A DNA stretch of 64,000 nucleotides, taken from the NCBI RefSeq assembly GCF_016862375.1, contig NZ_BOMV01000001.1, forward strand, positions 124,001 to 188,000, read 5' to 3'. Every line of letters starts with the position of its first letter. Position 1 is the stretch's first letter. A model generated the notes under the pieces. It did not search any database and was not told the DNA's origin. It worked only from the letters and a program-made list of their open reading frames with translations. Made by a program: the position numbers and the translations under genes. Of this stretch, positions 1 to 8,459 are shown piece by piece. The stretch is from Paractinoplanes rishiriensis (GTDB lineage: Bacteria > Actinomycetota > Actinomycetes > Mycobacteriales > Micromonosporaceae).

Positions 1-196
1 GGCCCTCGCCGGCGAGGGTGCCGGGGCCGATCGCGCCGCGCTGTTCCTTGGCCGTGCGCAGGTCGTCCAGCCAGCCGGTCTCCTCCTGCGGGACCTCCTC
101 GAGCTCCGCCGGCTCGGGACGTCCGCGACCGAACCGGCGGCCCTTGCGCGCCGCGGCTTCGTTGCGCAGGTCGGCCTCGTCGTCGGGCCGTTTCAC
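1..196 (-). CDS. Partial hypothetical protein, truncated by window edge
   Basis: The N-terminal 65 residues are visible, starting from a GTG whose GTGA overlaps the rarA stop codon by 4 bases. A purine-rich GGAGAGGA lies about 7 bases upstream of the start. The fragment is charged and Arg/Glu-rich (begins [19 protein letters not shown]) and has no membrane segment. I do not recognise the family. In related actinobacteria the gene after rarA is often a small protein in the alaS neighbourhood. The 4-base overlap suggests translational coupling to rarA. The C-terminus lies outside the window. Confidence 0.6.
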   Translation of the reverse strand, partial: MKRPDDEADLRNEAAARKGRRFGRGRPEPAELEEVPQEETGWLDDLRTAKEQRGAIGPGTLAGEG

Positions 197-1749
197 GGCT
201 GTTCCTCTCCGGCGGTTTCGCCGCTGTCGTCTGCCCGGGCCTCGGGCGCCGGCACGTCGTCGGTCGCCGGTGGCGGTGCCGGCGGCGCGTCGTTAAGCGA
301 AGAGCGTGACGCATCCGGGGCCGGAGCACCACCCGCCGCGCGGTCGGCGCTGGTTGGCGGAGCGGCGGGGCGGCCGGCTGGTGGCTGCCCGCGGACGATC
401 CGGCGCAACCGGGGAACCCGCTCGCTGACTGCGCGTTCGGCCCCGTGCTCGGTCGGTTGGTAGTAATCGACGTCGGTGAGATCGTCTGGAGCGTACTGCT
501 GCGTGACCACCCCGCGCGGATCGTCGTGCGGGTAGCGGTAGCCGCGACCGTGACCAAGACCACGTGCGCCCGGGTAGTGGGCGTCGCGCAGGTGGGCCGG
601 AACGGTGCCGCCCCTGCCGGCGCGCACGTCGGCCATCGCGGCGCCCAGCGCCATGGTGACGCTGTTGGACTTGGGCGCGGTGGCCAGGTGCACCACGGCC
701 TGTGCCAGGTTGAGCTGCGCCTCGGGCAGGCCGACCTGCTGCACGGCCTGGGCCGCGGCGGTCGCCACCAGCAGGGCCTGCGGGTCGGCCATGCCCACGT
801 CCTCGCTGGCGAAGATGACGATGCGCCGGGCGATGAACCGCGGGTCCTCGCCGGCGACCAGCATCCGGGCCAGCCAGTGCAGCGCCGCGTCCGGGTCGCT
901 GCCCCGCATGCTCTTGATGAACGCGCTGATCACGTCGTAGTGGGCGTCGCCGTCGCGGTCGTAGCGGACCGCCGCCACGTCCACCGCCTTCTCGGCGGTC
1001 GGCACGTCGATCTCGGCGCTGCCCTGGGCCACGGCCGTGCCGGCGGCGGCCTCCAGCGCGGTGAGCGCCTTTCGAACGTCGCCCGCTGCCAGGCGTACCA
1101 GGTGATCCTCTGCGTCGGGAGCAAGCGTGACGGCACCGCCCAGCCCTCGCTCATCGGTGAGTGCGCGGCGCAGCAGGCGCCGGACCTCGTCGTCGCCGAG
1201 TGCGCGCAGGGTGAGCAGCACACACCGGGAGAGCAAAGGCGAAATGACCGAGAAGTACGGGTTTTCGGTGGTGGCCGCCAGGAGCGTCACCGTGCGGTCC
1301 TCGACGGCGGCGAGCAGCGAATCCTGCTGGGTCTTGCTGAAGCGGTGCACCTCGTCGATGAACAGGACGGTGGGTGCGCCGCCGTACCGCCGCTCCCGGC
1401 GCGCCGTGTCGATCACCGCGCGCACGTCCTTGACACCGGCGGAGAGCGCCGACATGGCGATGAACTTGCGGTTGGTGGCGGTCGCGACCAGGTGGGCGAT
1501 GGTGGTCTTACCAGTGCCGGGCGGGCCCCAGAGGATCACCGACATCGGGCTGGCGCCGGTCACCAGCTGACGCAGCGGGCTGCCGGGCGCGAGCAGGTGT
1601 TCCTGGCCGACCAGTTCGTCGAGGATGGCGGGACGCATCCGCACCGGCAATGGGGAATCGGCGGACGGTGCGCTGAACGCGGTCGTGGCCGGTGACGCGG
1701 TCTGTACGCCACCGGGCTGCGCCAGGGAGAAGAGCCCGTCCGTTTCCAT
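193..1749 (-). CDS. rarA: Replication-associated recombination protein A (MgsA/RarA AAA+ ATPase)
   Basis: This is a clamp-loader-like AAA+ ATPase acting at stalled replication forks. From the ATG at 1749 the protein is 518 aa. Walker A ([10 protein letters not shown]) is near residues 74-83 and Walker B ([10 protein letters not shown]) near 128-137. The [10 protein letters not shown] stretch and the C-terminal helical region with the [12 protein letters not shown] motif are typical of RarA. The frame is open further upstream to 2139, but that extension is Arg/Pro-rich shadow sequence, so the ATG beginning METDGLFSL was chosen. The C-terminal tail of about 70 residues is Pro/Ala-rich and probably disordered. 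The gene overlaps the downstream partial gene by 4 bases. Confidence 0.93.
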   Translation of the reverse strand: METDGLFSLAQPGGVQTASPATTAFSAPSADSPLPVRMRPAILDELVGQEHLLAPGSPLRQLVTGASPMSVILWGPPGTGKTTIAHLVATATNRKFIAMSALSAGVKDVRAVIDTARRERRYGGAPTVLFIDEVHRFSKTQQDSLLAAVEDRTVTLLAATTENPYFSVISPLLSRCVLLTLRALGDDEVRRLLRRALTDERGLGGAVTLAPDAEDHLVRLAAGDVRKALTALEAAAGTAVAQGSAEIDVPTAEKAVDVAAVRYDRDGDAHYDVISAFIKSMRGSDPDAALHWLARMLVAGEDPRFIARRIVIFASEDVGMADPQALLVATAAAQAVQQVGLPEAQLNLAQAVVHLATAPKSNSVTMALGAAMADVRAGRGGTVPAHLRDAHYPGARGLGHGRGYRYPHDDPRGVVTQQYAPDDLTDVDYYQPTEHGAERAVSERVPRLRRIVRGQPPAGRPAAPPTSADRAAGGAPAPDASRSSLNDAPPAPPPATDDVPAPEARADDSGETAGEEQP

Positions 1750-1844
1750 CGGCACCGACAGTACCGGCCCGCCCCACGATGCCCGAAATGCAACATCAGC
1801 ATCGTGCGGTGGGCCGGTGCCCGGATGGGTGGACAGCCTGTGGA

Positions 1845-2069
1845 TCAACCGCGGCCGGGACGGCGGCCGTAGAAGCGCCGGCCGCTGCCGGTGCCGGTGC
1901 CGGTGCCGCGCGGGCCGCTGCCGATGCCGGCCAGGTAGAGCGACAGCAGCAGGAAGCCGATCGAGGCCATAGTCGGGAAGTTGAAGAGGTCGGGGGCACC
2001 CAGGTTGGTGTCCAGCAGGTCGAGCAGGAGCCAGATACCGAAAACGACGGCTGCGGCGATGGCGAGCAT
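1845..2069 (-). CDS. Small two-helix membrane protein
   Basis: This 74-aa protein begins [19 protein letters not shown], giving one hydrophobic segment at residues 2-19. A second segment lies near residues 33-48 ([16 protein letters not shown]). It ends in a Gly/Thr/Arg-rich tail, [16 protein letters not shown]. The start is supported by GGAGG five bases upstream. It is probably a small inner-membrane protein of a type common in Micromonosporaceae, and no function can be assigned. It lies between the GyrI-like gene and rarA on the same strand, about 95 bp upstream of the rarA start. Confidence 0.7.
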   Translation of the reverse strand: MLAIAAAVVFGIWLLLDLLDTNLGAPDLFNFPTMASIGFLLLSLYLAGIGSGPRGTGTGTGSGRRFYGRRPGRG

Positions 2070-2145
2070 TTGGTCCTCCGTGGGGGTGAGAGCCTGGTGA
2101 GCGGCATGTACCCCGGACGCCACCGGCGTCAAACTCCACCGTGGA

Positions 2146-2625
2146 TCAGTCAGCCAGCCGAAAGAGCAGAACCGTCTCCCATTTGTGCATATCGGGCTCT
2201 TCGGCGGGGTTGGTCATCAGCAGTTCGAGTCGGCAACCCCACACCTCGCCGGTCGGCGTCGGCTCCATGTCCCAGGTCAGGCCCTGCTCGCGGGCCCAGT
2301 CGAGCAGGCGCGAGGTGACCGCCACCAACTCGTCGGGATGCCCGATGTGGCTGACTGTGACGTACCGGCCGCCGGGCAGGTGCTCGGTGAACAGCGGCTC
2401 GGCGACGTCGACCGGTCCGGCCACCGGGATGCCGGCCTCGACCACCAGGTCGGCCGACATGTCGATCACGCGGTACCGGAAGAAGGGCGGGCCGGCCGGG
2501 ACCAGGCCGCGCTCGGCCAGGTGACCGAACATGTCGGGAAGATGGTCCGCAACCCGGGCGAACTCGGTCATGGTGATCGACTCGCGGCGGCCCACATAGG
2601 CCTGTTCCACCCGGTCCACAATCAT
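2146..2625 (-). CDS. GyrI-like / AraC effector-binding domain protein
   Basis: This 159-aa protein is a stand-alone small-molecule-binding domain of the GyrI/SOUL-like superfamily. The pattern is an N-terminal IVDRVEQAYVGRRESI strand, a long helix, then PPFFRYRVID and a later PGGRYVTVSHIGHPDEL segment. These domains bind drugs or ligands and serve as sensors or, in some cases, hydrolases. No DNA-binding domain is attached. The ORF extends upstream to 2682, but that part overlaps the aspS terminator hairpin, so the ATG at 2625 (or a nearby GTG) is preferred. The ligand is unknown. Confidence 0.75.
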   Translation of the reverse strand: MIVDRVEQAYVGRRESITMTEFARVADHLPDMFGHLAERGLVPAGPPFFRYRVIDMSADLVVEAGIPVAGPVDVAEPLFTEHLPGGRYVTVSHIGHPDELVAVTSRLLDWAREQGLTWDMEPTPTGEVWGCRLELLMTNPAEEPDMHKWETVLLFRLAD

Positions 2626-2651
2626 CGGCTGCACGCCGACAGTCTCACAAA

Positions 2652-2686
2652 ACCGGTGGCCGTACGCATTCCGTACGGCCACCGGT
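2652..2686 (-). terminator. Rho-independent-type terminator of aspS
   Basis: A perfect 15-bp inverted repeat (arms 2652-2666 and 2672-2686, loop CATTC) begins 6 bp past the aspS stop codon. On the minus strand it is followed by TTTTG. Confidence 0.85.
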
Positions 2687-2692
2687 GTGTCG

Positions 2693-4495
2693 TCAGTTCG
2701 AGTGCTCCACGCGTACCGCCTGGCCGTCGGTGCCCGGGGTGCCGGCGGCCGGCTTCGGCTTGGCGTCGATGCCCGCCTCGAGCCGCTGCTGCGCGGTGAT
2801 CGGGGTGGGCGCGGTGGTCAGCGGGTCGTAGCCGCCGCGGGTCTTGGGGAACGCGATGACCTCGCGGATCGACTCGTTGCCGGACAGCAGCATGCAGGTG
2901 CGGTCCCAGCCGAGGGCGATGCCGGCGTGCGGCGGCGGGCCGTACTTGAACGCCTCGAGCAGGAAGCCGAACTTGTCCTGCGCCTCCTCGGGCGAGATGC
3001 CGAGCAGGTCGAAGACCCGGCTCTGCACGTCGGCGCGGTGGATACGGACGCTGCCGCCGCCGATTTCGTTGCCGTTGACGACGATGTCGTACGCGTAGGC
3101 GAGAGCCCGGTCGGGCGCCTCCTCGAACTTGTCGATCCACTCGTCGTTCGGCGAGGTGAACGGGTGGTGGACCGCGGTCCAGCCGCCCTCATCAGTCTTT
3201 TCGAACATGGGGGCGTCGACGACCCAGCAGAACGCCCAGGCGCCCTCGTCGATCAGGTTGGACCGTTTCGCGATCTCGATGCGGGCCGCGCCGAGCAGTT
3301 CCTGCGCCTCCCGCCTTTCCTGCGCCGCGGCGAAGAAGATCGCGTCGCCGGGCTTGGCGCCGACCGCGTCGGCCAGGCCGGACAGGTGCGCCTCGGAAAG
3401 GTTCTTGGCGACCGGGCCTCTCGGCTCGCCGGTTTCCTGATCGAGGACCACGTAGGCCAGGCCGCGGGCGCCGCGCGCCTTGGCCCAGTCCTGCCAGCCG
3501 TCCAGCTCCTTGCGGGTCTGCGAGGCGCCGCCCGGCATGACCACCGCGCCGACGTAGCCGCCGTTGTCGATGGCGCCCGCGAACACCCGGAACTCGGTGC
3601 CGCGCAGGTAGTCGGTCAGCTCGACCAGCTCGAGGCCGTAGCGCAGATCGGGCTTGTCGGAGCCGTACCGGTTCATCGCGTCGGTCCAGGTGATCCGCGG
3701 GATCGGGAGCTGCACCTGGTAGTCGGCGAGCTCGCTCCACAGCCGGGAGACGATCTCCTCGCCCAGCGCGATGATGTCGTCCTGGGTGACGAACGACATC
3801 TCGATGTCGAGCTGGGTGAACTCGGGCTGCCGGTCGGCGCGGAAGTCCTCGTCGCGGTAGCAGCGGGCGATCTGGTAGTACCGCTCCAGGCCGGCCACCA
3901 TGAGCAGCTGCTTGAACAGCTGCGGGGACTGCGGCAGGGCATACCAGGTGCCGGGCTGGAGCCGGACCGGGACCAGGAAGTCGCGGGCGCCCTCCGGCGT
4001 CGACCGGGTCAGCGTCGGCGTCTCGATCTCGTTGAAGTCGCGGGCGTGCAGCACCTCGCGGGCGATCTGGTTGGCCCGGCTGCGCAGCCGCAGCGCCGCG
4101 GCCGGCCCGGACCGGCGCAGGTCGAGGTAGCGGTATTTCAGGCGGAGGTCGTCGGACGCGGTGACCGTGTCGTCGACCGGCAGCGGCAGCGGCGCGGCCT
4201 CGGACAGCACGGTCAGCTGCGCGGCGACCACCTCGATCTCGCCGGTCGCCAGGTCGGGGTTCTCGTTGCCCTCGGGCCGCCTGCTGATCTCGCCGACGAC
4301 CTTGATGCAGTACTCGTTGCGCAGCGCGTGCGCATCCTCCTCGCGGAAGACCACCTGCACGACGCCCGAGGCGTCCCGGAGATCGACGAAGATGACACCA
4401 CCGTGGTCGCGCCGGCGGGCCACCCACCCGGCGAGCGTCACCGTCGTGCCGGCGTCGCTCGCGCGCAGGCTGCCGGCGTCATGGGTACGGATCAC
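2693..4495 (-). CDS. aspS: Aspartyl-tRNA synthetase
   Basis: This class II synthetase charges tRNA-Asp in the cytoplasm. It is 600 aa, the usual length for the bacterial type. The N-terminal OB-fold anticodon domain spans about residues 1-110 ([19 protein letters not shown]). The catalytic core follows, with motif 2 around [19 protein letters not shown] and motif 3 at [13 protein letters not shown]. The bacterial GAD insertion lies roughly at residues 290-410. Whether it is discriminating or also charges tRNA-Asn cannot be told from sequence alone. A strong terminator follows it. Confidence 0.97.
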   Translation of the reverse strand: MIRTHDAGSLRASDAGTTVTLAGWVARRRDHGGVIFVDLRDASGVVQVVFREEDAHALRNEYCIKVVGEISRRPEGNENPDLATGEIEVVAAQLTVLSEAAPLPLPVDDTVTASDDLRLKYRYLDLRRSGPAAALRLRSRANQIAREVLHARDFNEIETPTLTRSTPEGARDFLVPVRLQPGTWYALPQSPQLFKQLLMVAGLERYYQIARCYRDEDFRADRQPEFTQLDIEMSFVTQDDIIALGEEIVSRLWSELADYQVQLPIPRITWTDAMNRYGSDKPDLRYGLELVELTDYLRGTEFRVFAGAIDNGGYVGAVVMPGGASQTRKELDGWQDWAKARGARGLAYVVLDQETGEPRGPVAKNLSEAHLSGLADAVGAKPGDAIFFAAAQERREAQELLGAARIEIAKRSNLIDEGAWAFCWVVDAPMFEKTDEGGWTAVHHPFTSPNDEWIDKFEEAPDRALAYAYDIVVNGNEIGGGSVRIHRADVQSRVFDLLGISPEEAQDKFGFLLEAFKYGPPPHAGIALGWDRTCMLLSGNESIREVIAFPKTRGGYDPLTTAPTPITAQQRLEAGIDAKPKPAAGTPGTDGQAVRVEHSN

Positions 4496-4563
4496 GGGAA
4501 TGTCTCCTCACAGATGTACGGGGCGCACCCGACATTCTGTCAGGGCGCCCCGCGCGACCGCCG

Positions 4564-5295
4564 TCAGGCCGTGACTTTCCAGGACGTGGCCCGCATCCCC
4601 GCGGTGCCGGTCTGGCCCACGTCGGTCACCTCCACCAGCGCCATCGCCGCCGGCGTCCCACCGGTCAGCACGCACAGCACGGCGCCCTTCTTCACCTCGG
4701 CGCTGGCACCGGGCCCGAGCGGGCTGGTGCGGATCGCCTTCGCGCAGCCGGCCGCGTCGGTGTCGGCGTCCTTGACCTGCGCGCCGGCGACCGCGCCGGG
4801 CCCCAGCGTGAGACGCGGCGGCTCGGTGCCACAACGACTGTCGTAGCGCAGGTCGCTGACCTTCTCGACGGCGTTGGCCCGGGGCTCGTCCAGGTCGACG
4901 AAGAGGACGGCCGAGCAGCCGACCTGGACCCGCAGCGGTTCCTGCGCATAACTGACGGCGAAGTCGGTGACCGCCGGCCGCACCTGCGCCGCCGCGGCGG
5001 CCGCGGCCGGTGCCCGCTCGGCGAGGGTCAGCGCCCGCCATGCGGCCAGCACCGCCACCGCCGAGGTGGTCAGCGAGAAGACCGCGACCAGCACGCCGAG
5101 CCAGGCGATCCGGTCCCGCCGGTGCTGCGGCCGGTCGTCGATCCGCTCGGTGGGCCCGTCCGGCACGGCGTCGTCCCGGCCCCGGTTGATCGGGTACGGG
5201 TCCCGGCCCCGCGAGTTGATGTTGTTGGCGTTCCCGGCGTTGGCGTTGGCGTTCGCGGCGTTGGCGTTCGCGTTGTTGGCGCGGAACACAGACAT
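4564..5295 (-). CDS. Membrane-anchored protein with N-terminal Asn/Ala repeat
   Basis: This 243-aa protein has a cytoplasmic N-terminus of about 65 residues. It opens with a striking Asn/Ala alternation (residues 7-26, NANANA type) and continues as an Arg/Asp/Pro-rich stretch. A single transmembrane segment follows near residues 66-90 (WLGVLVAVFSLTTSAVAVLAAW). The outer domain of about 150 residues contains several Cys (VGCSAV, SRCGTE, AGCAKA, VLCVLT), compatible with disulfides. No family is recognised. The low-complexity N-terminus comes from a tandem hexanucleotide repeat and may vary in length between strains. The start has a GGAG about 8 bases upstream. Confidence 0.72.
   Translation of the reverse strand: MSVFRANNANANAANANANAGNANNINSRGRDPYPINRGRDDAVPDGPTERIDDRPQHRRDRIAWLGVLVAVFSLTTSAVAVLAAWRALTLAERAPAAAAAAAQVRPAVTDFAVSYAQEPLRVQVGCSAVLFVDLDEPRANAVEKVSDLRYDSRCGTEPPRLTLGPGAVAGAQVKDADTDAAGCAKAIRTSPLGPGASAEVKKGAVLCVLTGGTPAAMALVEVTDVGQTGTAGMRATSWKVTA
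5216..5280. repeat. Short tandem repeat, GCGTTG/GCGTTC hexamers
   Basis: Imperfect hexamers (GTTGGC, GTTCGC, GTTCCC) are repeated about ten times. In the overlapping minus-strand gene they encode alternating Asn and Ala, and the 6-bp unit keeps the frame whatever the copy number. Confidence 0.8.
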
Positions 5296-5386
5296 GAGGC
5301 GACTCCGAGGCGGGGCGGCAAATCGGCGTAAAGGGGACCATAGATGCGTCGATGAATCAGCCCCATCCCCCGCTGAGGGGACTCAC

Positions 5387-5782
5387 CTATCCGGGCGACC
5401 CCCGGCGGCGAGCGTCCACCTCGATTTCGATGCGCATCCGGGGATCGGCCAGCCCGCAGACCATCATGGTGGCGGCCGGCCGTACCGCCCCGAAATACCG
5501 CCGGAGAACCGGCCAGCAGCGCTCAAAATCGTCCCGGTCCGGCAGCAGGTAACGAACGCGAACCACGTCGGCAAAGCCGCAGCCGGCCTCGTCGAGAGCG
5601 GCCCCGATGTTCCGCAGGCACTGCTCGGCCTGCGCCAGCACATCATCGGAAATGGTCATGGTCGCGTAATCGAACCCGGTAGTCCCCGACACGTAAACCC
5701 GATCACCGTCGACGACGGCCCGCGCATACCCGATCAATTCCTCAAACGTGGACCCGCTGAGAATCACCCGTCGCTCGCTCAC
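5387..5782 (-). CDS. RidA/YjgF family protein
   Basis: This 131-aa protein has the Rid fold. It starts with RVILSGSTFEELIGYARAV and contains VYVSGTTGFD, a central CLRNIGAALDEAG helix, and C-terminal VRPAATMMVCGLADPRMRIEIEVDA. Rid proteins hydrolyse reactive enamine/imine intermediates from PLP enzymes or act in related degradative reactions. The Arg of RPAATM sits where the family's substrate-binding Arg is found. The start is GTG; TAGCGT lies about 7 bases upstream, so a leaderless transcript is possible. A second, distinct Rid protein is encoded at 16096-16476. Confidence 0.85.
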   Translation of the reverse strand: MSERRVILSGSTFEELIGYARAVVDGDRVYVSGTTGFDYATMTISDDVLAQAEQCLRNIGAALDEAGCGFADVVRVRYLLPDRDDFERCWPVLRRYFGAVRPAATMMVCGLADPRMRIEIEVDARRRGSPG

Positions 5783-5802
5783 CCCCGAACGCTAACCGCG
5801 GG

Positions 5803-5838
5803 GAACGCCGGGCCGGTGGGACCGCCGGCCCGGCGTTC
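5803..5838 (-). terminator. Hairpin terminator downstream of the phytase-like gene
   Basis: A perfect 14-bp GC-rich inverted repeat (arms 5803-5816 and 5825-5838, 8-base loop) lies 4 bp past the stop codon of the minus-strand gene at 5843. There is no T-run, which is common in actinobacterial terminators. Confidence 0.75.
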
Positions 5839-5842
5839 GGTT

Positions 5843-7033
5843 TCAGGTGAGGATTCGGCGGTCGGGGCGTAGGGACGCCGGCAGTTCGATGGTGATGAAC
5901 TCGTTGTTGTCGGCCACGCCCGCGGCACGGCCCGTCGAGAACGGGAAGTTGTTGTCGTTCAGGACGGCTATCCGGTGCGGGTCGAGGATCACCACGTCCT
6001 CGATGGTCTGGAACGGGAAGGTGAACGTCGGGCCGAAGCCGCCCAGGTTGCGCGGGTTGGCGATATTCATCAGGTCGACCAGCAGGGTCTTGGTGAGGCT
6101 GCCGCCGCGGCGCTCGGCCACGTAGAGGCGCTTCACCACGGCGGTCGGGCCCTGGCCGCCGTCGCGTTCGATGATCAGGAAGCGGTTCTGGTCGATGGCG
6201 ATCGCGTCGCCGATGGCCAGGTCCGGGTTCTCCAACGGGTAGGCATAGCGCTTGCCGGTGTAGCTGCCGGTTCGCAGGTCGAACTCGTTGAGCCGCAACT
6301 GGCCGGCCGGGTCGCCGGTCACCGCGCCCTCCAGGAGCGCGTACAGGTAGCGGCCGTCCGGAGACTTCGCCAAGCCCTCGAAACCCTTGCTGCTCCTGGC
6401 CGTCGCCGTTGCGCCGGTTCGGGCCGCGGTTTCCGGTGCCACCACGCCGGGTAGCGGCACCGGTGCGCCCAGCAGTCGGCCGGCGCGGTCGAAGTGCAGC
6501 AGGTACGGGCCGAACTCGTCGCCGATCCAGTAGCTGCCGTCAGCCAGCCGCGCGATCGACTCGACGTCGAAATCGGCTCCGGTCAGCACCCGGTCGGCGC
6601 GGGTCAAAGGCCAGGTCACGTACGCGTCCGGATCGGTTAGCGTGAGGCCCCCGAGCACGTCGATCGTGCCGGACCGGAACGACGGCGCGAGCCGCTGGAT
6701 GCGCAGCAGGAAGTCGGCCGAGTTGGCCTGGTTGCCGTAACCGTTGTCGGAGAGCACGTCGAAGCTGCCGTCCGGATTGGCCACGATGCCGGAGAAGCCC
6801 TGGATCGGCTGGTCGGCGAACGGCACCGGGAAGCCGTTGGTGTTGCCGGTGACCTGGCTGCCGGACGGTTCGCTGCCGGGCACGAAAGTCCCGGCCGGCA
6901 ACGACGCAAACCCGGTCAGCGTCGGCACCGCGACCCGCGGCGGTGCGGATGCCACCGACACATTGCCGGTCAGGGCCACGGTGAGCGCCAGTACGCCGGC
7001 GCCGGCCAGCACCCTACGGAAGATCCTCGTCAT
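5843..7033 (-). CDS. Secreted esterase-like phytase-family protein
   Basis: This 396-aa protein starts with a Sec signal peptide (two Arg, a hydrophobic core LAGAGVLALTVALTG, then ASA). A beta-propeller-like domain of the esterase-like/phytase-like type (PF13449 family by pattern) follows. Indicative segments are QPIQGFSGIVANPDGSFDVL, SDNGYGN, DFDVESIARLADGSYWIGDE and PFQTIEDVVILDP. Members are secreted calcium-dependent phosphoesterases or are uncharacterised. The substrate cannot be predicted. It stands as a single gene with its own terminator. Confidence 0.82.
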   Translation of the reverse strand: MTRIFRRVLAGAGVLALTVALTGNVSVASAPPRVAVPTLTGFASLPAGTFVPGSEPSGSQVTGNTNGFPVPFADQPIQGFSGIVANPDGSFDVLSDNGYGNQANSADFLLRIQRLAPSFRSGTIDVLGGLTLTDPDAYVTWPLTRADRVLTGADFDVESIARLADGSYWIGDEFGPYLLHFDRAGRLLGAPVPLPGVVAPETAARTGATATARSSKGFEGLAKSPDGRYLYALLEGAVTGDPAGQLRLNEFDLRTGSYTGKRYAYPLENPDLAIGDAIAIDQNRFLIIERDGGQGPTAVVKRLYVAERRGGSLTKTLLVDLMNIANPRNLGGFGPTFTFPFQTIEDVVILDPHRIAVLNDNNFPFSTGRAAGVADNNEFITIELPASLRPDRRILT

Positions 7034-7086
7034 GTGCGCCGACGTTAGGGACGCTCCGTGAACCGGGGACTATCGCCCGGTGGCGG

Positions 7087-7863
7087 TCAGGTGCACGATC
7101 CACCGTCGACGAACCAGCCGTCCCGCAGGATCGGCACCACTGCGGTCACGCCCACCGCGGCGGCCACCTCGACGTCGCCCGCGAAGCCGTAACCGCGCAG
7201 TTCGCGACCGCTGACCGACTCGCGCAGCGCGCTGCCCACGGCCGGTGACACCCCGCGGTACGCCCACAGCGCGGCGGCCGCCTCGGGCGAGAACCCCTCG
7301 TCCGGCGCCGGGCCGGCCAGCCCGTCCAGGAAGGCCCCGGCACCCCACAGGTCCTCGACCGCGGGCCGCAACGACCCGTCCGGCCACCGCTCCCCCGACG
7401 CCACCACCCCGACCGGCCGGTCGCCGGCGCGTTCGCGCACCCACTCGGCGGCCGCCTTGGCGTTGCGCAGCGACACCCCCACCACGGTGACACCGGCGTC
7501 GGCGAGCCGGACCGAGATGGCCGAGCCGTTCGGCGACGGCAGCACCAGGCGGTCGATGCCGTCGGCGCGCAGGTTGGCGTTCAGGATGCTCTCGGGCGAC
7601 AGGGTGATCTGGCCCGGACCGGCCTGTTTGCGCAGCACGGCCAGCATCGCGCCGTGCCGGCGGGCCACGTCCACCGCCGAGTCGTCGCGCCAGCGGTAGG
7701 GCAGGACGCGGATGCCCTGCTCCACGGCCACGGTCAGGGTCGTGGTGAAGGACAGCACGTCGACCACCGCGACGAAGGCCGCACCGGGCGCCACCACGTC
7801 GGCACCCACCGGGCCCCAGTCGAAACGCACCCGATAGCCACCCTGCCCCTCCGCAAGGCTCAT
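7087..7863 (-). CDS. ComB-like 2-phosphosulfolactate phosphatase family protein
   Basis: The 258-aa protein shows the ComB family pattern: VAVVDVLSFTTTLTVAVEQG near the N-terminus, LVLPSPNGSAIS in the middle, and VGVSLRNAKAAAEWV after it. ComB hydrolyses 2-phosphosulfolactate in coenzyme M biosynthesis in methanogens. Actinobacterial homologues have no coenzyme M pathway, so the substrate here is probably a different phosphorylated hydroxy acid. It lies 46 bp downstream of a GNAT gene on the same strand and may be cotranscribed with it. Confidence 0.8.
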   Translation of the reverse strand: MSLAEGQGGYRVRFDWGPVGADVVAPGAAFVAVVDVLSFTTTLTVAVEQGIRVLPYRWRDDSAVDVARRHGAMLAVLRKQAGPGQITLSPESILNANLRADGIDRLVLPSPNGSAISVRLADAGVTVVGVSLRNAKAAAEWVRERAGDRPVGVVASGERWPDGSLRPAVEDLWGAGAFLDGLAGPAPDEGFSPEAAAALWAYRGVSPAVGSALRESVSGRELRGYGFAGDVEVAAAVGVTAVVPILRDGWFVDGGSCT

Positions 7864-7909
7864 CGGACGCCGCTCATGCCATCGACCGTAACGGATCGGT
7901 CGCGGAAGG

Positions 7910-8428
7910 TCACGACGGGCCGCCCACCTCCTTCAGGTCGAACCGCCAGTCGTTGCACCGGATGGGATTGCCCTTCGGATATTCGAAATCCGTCTCGCCC
8001 TGCAACTCGAAACCCGCCCGCGAGCACACCGAGTTGGACATGGCGTTGTCGACCCGGGGATAGGCGTGCACCCAGCGGTGGCGGTCCTCGGCGGCGGCGA
8101 GCCCGAGCACCGCGAGCGCGGCGCCGACCGCGAACCCGCGGCTCTGGTAGGCGCGCAGCACCTTCCAGCCCATCTCGTAGACCGTGCGGCCCCGCCACTC
8201 GCGTTCCCAGTAGCCGACCGAGCCGACCGGGTCGGGGTCGTCCTCCGACATGATCAGGAACATCGCCCCGGTGCCCGTGCGGGTCATCTCGAGGATGCGG
8301 CGATGACGCTCCATGATCGAGTCATCGGACTCCACCCCACCCAGATATGCGTGCATCTCGGGCGTGTTCGCCCGCCGCTCCAAGGCCGGCCCGCGCTCGT
8401 CCCACGACTCCAGCCAGAAGTTCGCCAT
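7910..8428 (-). CDS. GNAT-family N-acetyltransferase
   Basis: This 172-aa protein has the GNAT fold of the RimJ/RimL-like type: GSVGYWEREW, the beta4 strand YEMGWKVLRAYQSRGFAVGA leading into the acetyl-CoA-binding loop, and VDNAMSNSVCSRAGFELQGE near the C-terminus. The latter is the family's NxxSxxxxxxxGF signature. It probably acetylates an amine of a small molecule or protein N-terminus; the substrate is unknown. The ORF can start at a GTG 15 bases upstream (8443). The ATG with MANFWLESW was chosen. Confidence 0.82.
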   Translation of the reverse strand: MANFWLESWDERGPALERRANTPEMHAYLGGVESDDSIMERHRRILEMTRTGTGAMFLIMSEDDPDPVGSVGYWEREWRGRTVYEMGWKVLRAYQSRGFAVGAALAVLGLAAAEDRHRWVHAYPRVDNAMSNSVCSRAGFELQGETDFEYPKGNPIRCNDWRFDLKEVGGPS

Positions 8429-8459
8429 GGCCCCATCGTCCACCGGAGGTCCGACAATT

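Noticed and set aside
193..2139. Long N-terminal extension of rarA beginning at 2139
   Set aside because: The first 130 codons are a shadow over the small membrane protein gene at 1845-2069. The family N-terminus begins at 1749.
2687..4846. Plus-strand open frame of 719 codons opposite aspS
   Set aside because: Composition is typical of antisense shadow reading; aspS on the minus strand is certain.
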